The translations under genes and the position numbers were made by a program. The notes under the pieces are model-generated. The model worked only from the letters and a program-made list of their open reading frames with translations. It searched no databases and was not told the DNA's origin. A stretch of 16,447 nucleotides of DNA from Bacilli bacterium (GTDB lineage: Bacteria; Bacillota_I; Bacilli_A; RF39; UBA660), in contig CAAGPL010000076.1 of the NCBI GenBank assembly GCA_900771805.1, forward strand, positions 1-16,447, read 5' to 3'. This document shows positions 14,575 through 16,447 of this stretch, one piece after another (within the stretch, counting starts at the first letter, position 1; each line of letters begins with the position of its first letter).

Positions 14575-15681
14575 ATGAAAGAAAAAGTAGTTATTGGAAT
14601 GAGTGGAGGAGTAGATTCAAGTGTTGCAGCTATATTATTAAAAGAACAAGGCTATGATGTTATTGGGCTATTTATGAGAAATTGGGATTCACTTGCAGAT
14701 GGTGAACTTGATGGACCTACAACTTCAACAGGTCAATGTCCACAAGAGGCTGACTATGATGATGCAAAAGCAGTATGTGATAAATTAGGAATACCATTAC
14801 ATAGAAAAGATTTTGTAAAAGAGTATTGGGACTATGTATTTACATATTTTTTAGATGAACTAAAAAAAGGTCGAACTCCAAATCCAGATATTATGTGTAA
14901 TAAGTATATAAAATTTGATATGTTTGCAAAAGAAGCAAAAAAACTAGGAGCTGACTATATCGCAACAGGACACTACGCCAGAATTAAAGATGGTAAATTA
15001 TTACGTGGTGTTGATAGTAACAAAGATCAAACATATTTCTTATCTCAAGTATCAAAAGAACAATTAAAAAATGTTTTATTTCCAGTTGGTGATTTAGAAA
15101 AACCAGTAGTTAGAAAAATCGCAGAAGAATATGAATTAATAACTGCTAAGAAGAAAGATTCAACAGGTATATGCTTTATAGGAGAAAGAAACTTTAAAAA
15201 CTTTCTTAAAAATTATTTACCTAATCAACCAGGAGATGTAGTAAATATAGAAACAAATGAAATAATTGGAAAACATATTGGACTTATGAATTACACAATA
15301 GGTCAAAGAAAAGGATTAAATATTGGTGGAACAAAAGACAAAATGTTCGTAGTAGGAAAGAATTTAGAAAAGAATATTTTATACATTTGTCTTGGAGAAG
15401 ATAATGATTACTTAATAAGTACATCATGTCTTGTTAATGAAATTAATTATTTAGGAGAAAAAAAATTAACAAACGTAACAGCAAAATTTAGATATAGACA
15501 AGATGATATTCCTGTTGAATTAGAGTGGTTAGAAAATGGAGAGGTTCTTGTAAAATATCCACAAGGAGTAAAATCAGTAACACCAGGACAAGCATGTGTA
15601 TTCTACAATGATGAAGAATGCTTAGGTGGAGGAATAATAAAAGAAGTAAGAAAAAATGATAAAAAACTATGGTATCTATAA
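14575..15681 (+). CDS. mnmA: tRNA-specific 2-thiouridylase MnmA
   Basis: Cytosolic enzyme of 368 residues that puts sulfur on the wobble uridine (position 34) of tRNAs for Lys, Glu and Gln, using ATP to adenylate the base and a cysteine persulfide as sulfur carrier. Seen: PP-loop GMSGGVDSSVAA (8-19), NPDIMCNKYIKFD (103-115) with catalytic Cys108, ATGHYARI (130-137), DQTYFLSQV (151-159), TGICFIGERNF (197-207) with the second catalytic Cys200, then NYTIGQRKGLNIGG (239-252) and a C-terminal beta domain ending GQACVFY. The length is normal for the family and both cysteines are present. AAGGTG lies seven to eight bases before the ATG. Two tandem promoters drive it, and a lipoprotein gene follows within 11 bases. 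Confidence 0.97.
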   Translation: MKEKVVIGMSGGVDSSVAAILLKEQGYDVIGLFMRNWDSLADGELDGPTTSTGQCPQEADYDDAKAVCDKLGIPLHRKDFVKEYWDYVFTYFLDELKKGRTPNPDIMCNKYIKFDMFAKEAKKLGADYIATGHYARIKDGKLLRGVDSNKDQTYFLSQVSKEQLKNVLFPVGDLEKPVVRKIAEEYELITAKKKDSTGICFIGERNFKNFLKNYLPNQPGDVVNIETNEIIGKHIGLMNYTIGQRKGLNIGGTKDKMFVVGKNLEKNILYICLGEDNDYLISTSCLVNEINYLGEKKLTNVTAKFRYRQDDIPVELEWLENGEVLVKYPQGVKSVTPGQACVFYNDEECLGGGIIKEVRKNDKKLWYL

Positions 15682-15682
15682 T

Positions 15683-15688
15683 AGGAGG
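15683..15688 (+). promoter_or_regulatory. Ribosome binding site AGGAGG setting the lipoprotein start
   Basis: AGGAGG lies four bases before ATG 15693. An ATG at 15669 in the same frame lies inside the end of mnmA and would hide this site within the coding region; the signal peptide also begins properly at 15693. Confidence 0.85.
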
Positions 15689-15692
15689 AAAA

Positions 15693-16277
15693 ATGAAAAA
15701 AATATTAAGTACTTTTTTAATAACATTAATATTGCTAATTGGAGTAACAGGGTGTAGTACAAAGAATGAAAAATTAAATGATGCTGAGAAATTCAAACAA
15801 GACTATGAAAGTTTAAATAAAAAAAGTAATGGCGAAGTAAACTACAATAAAGTATCTATTTCAAAAGATAATCCAATAGTTTATACAAACCCTAAAAAGA
15901 TTATAGAAAAAATTAATAATGGAGATTTATTTGTAGTTTATATAGGAACAAATACAAGTATTGAATGTCGTCAAATTGTAGAAAGTCTACTGGAATCAGC
16001 AAAAGAAAAAAATGTTAATACTATTTATTATATAGATATAAATGAGTATGATGTAACGGATTTAGAAAAATTATTACAATCAATTAATAATAAAGAAGAA
16101 CAAGAAATGTTAGCATCTTCACCAAGTGTAATCGCAATATCTAAGAAGAAAATAGTTGAAAGAGAAACAGGACTTACAACAGAACAAAATCAAAAAAAAT
16201 ACGCAAAGAATGAATTTAATTGTTTATTTAAATGTTTAAGTGAAGAAAGTACAACTTGTCAAAAAAACAGTTGTTAA
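15693..16277 (+). CDS. Thioredoxin-like lipoprotein with an SxxC site and a cysteine-rich tail
   Basis: A 194-residue surface lipoprotein. A lipoprotein signal (MKK, hydrophobic core to residue 17) ends in the lipobox VTGC with Cys21 as lipid-modified residue. The mature part has a charged linker, then what looks like a thioredoxin fold: a strand DLFVVYIG (78-85), the site SIEC (89-92) followed by a helix, a strand NTIYYIDI (109-116), and SSPSVIAI (142-149) with Pro144 as the expected cis-proline. The usual CxxC is SxxC, so it would be monothiol. A tail holds four cysteines (177, 181, 189, 194), including CLFKC, absent from ordinary thioredoxins. It follows mnmA in the same operon. A redox or metal role outside the membrane is inferred; the fold call is moderate. 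Confidence 0.8.
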   Translation: MKKILSTFLITLILLIGVTGCSTKNEKLNDAEKFKQDYESLNKKSNGEVNYNKVSISKDNPIVYTNPKKIIEKINNGDLFVVYIGTNTSIECRQIVESLLESAKEKNVNTIYYIDINEYDVTDLEKLLQSINNKEEQEMLASSPSVIAISKKKIVERETGLTTEQNQKKYAKNEFNCLFKCLSEESTTCQKNSC

Positions 16278-16304
16278 AAAAAATCAAGGAAACTTGATTT
16301 TTTT
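16277..16304 (+). terminator. Strong intrinsic terminator of the mnmA operon
   Basis: A perfect 12-base stem (16277-16288 with 16293-16304) closed by a GAAA tetraloop, ending in seven T. The symmetric A and T runs mean it can work on both strands. Confidence 0.85.
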
Positions 16305-16359
16305 AGTTAAAATAATTGATTTGGTAAAATTAATTATTTGCTAATTAATACCATAAATA

Positions 16360-16401
16360 AATTAAAAAAATCTCTAAGAAAAAAATATAAATCATCTTAG
16401 A
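16360..16401 (-). terminator. Possible terminator for a minus-strand gene beyond the right edge
   Basis: TCTAAGA (16373-16379) and TCTTAGA (16395-16401) form a 7-base inverted repeat with a 15-base loop. On the minus strand it is followed by GATTTTTTTAATT. The long loop makes it weaker than the others. Apart from this, 16305-16447 shows no gene I can support and only a loose TTAATTA/TAATTAA dyad near 16330-16348. Confidence 0.4.
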
Positions 16402-16447
16402 AATAATATATGAATTTAGTAAAAGTACGATTTGTATTAGATAAAGA

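Noticed and set aside
16323..16352. Dyad GGTA...TTAATTA / TAATTAA...TACC as an operator or attachment site
   Set aside because: Almost pure A/T with a bulge, expected by chance in this composition, and no gene start nearby to control.
16402..16447. 3' end of a minus-strand gene at the right edge
   Set aside because: Two minus-strand frames are open into the edge, but the stretch is too short and low in complexity to call; only the possible terminator is reported.
1..16447. Alternative genetic code (TGA as Trp), CRISPR array, tRNA or rRNA genes, prophage
   Set aside because: TGA ends real genes at 11618 and 13569 and tryptophan is TGG throughout. No regularly spaced repeats, cloverleaf or rRNA sequence was seen, and the GH25 gene lacks phage neighbours.

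Overview
The window comes from a very AT-rich, low-GC Gram-positive bacterium. It is most likely a gut-type Bacillota lineage (Erysipelotrichia/RF39-like Bacilli or a neighbour); this is inferred from gene content and composition, and no marker gene fixes it. Three things support it: strong AGGAGG ribosome sites, a Gram-positive envelope gene set (FemX-type aminoacyltransferase, YfhO, GH25 lysozyme, lipoprotein) and ATA/AAA/TTA-heavy codon use. TGA acts as a stop (it ends the genes closing at 11618 and 13569), so this is not a code-4 mollicute, and FemX argues for a real peptidoglycan wall.

Layout. 1-58 (-): start of a gene leaving the left edge, resembling PD-(D/E)XK nuclease/transposase (Rpn-like) proteins. 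241-1952 (+): diacylglycerol/lipid kinase followed by a polytopic membrane protein, closed by a terminator. 2050-2775 (+): two-helix membrane protein of unknown function with its own promoter. 2889-6924 (+): envelope operon of FemX-like peptidoglycan aminoacyltransferase, a small four-Cys TSCPD protein and a YfhO-family membrane protein. 7076-9187 (+): zinc/cadmium resistance pair, an SmtB/CzrA-type repressor with a clear operator and a P1B-2 ATPase. 9306-10529 (+): membrane-anchored GH25 lysozyme. 10534-11214 (-): YlmH/RqcP2-like S4 protein. 11307-13955 (+): three overlapping genes (unknown small protein, large cytosolic HELNH protein, ASCH-domain protein), the least explained unit here. 13984-14412 (-): conserved helical protein of unknown function. 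14575-16277 (+): mnmA tRNA thiolase and a lipoprotein with a degraded thioredoxin-like site. The right edge has a probable terminator for a minus-strand gene beyond the window.

How it works together. Most of the window is housekeeping: envelope building (lipid kinase, FemX, YfhO, GH25), metal efflux under a zinc-sensing repressor, tRNA modification (mnmA) and ribosome-associated quality control (YlmH). Promoters are readable: at least five carry an extended -10 (TGTTATAAT or TGATATAAT), and nearly every transcription unit ends in a simple hairpin plus T-run.

The points most worth a second look are the HELNH/ASCH three-gene operon, the apparent one-base frame break in an A7 tract at the start of the lipid kinase gene, and the SxxC thioredoxin-like lipoprotein with a four-Cys tail coupled to mnmA.
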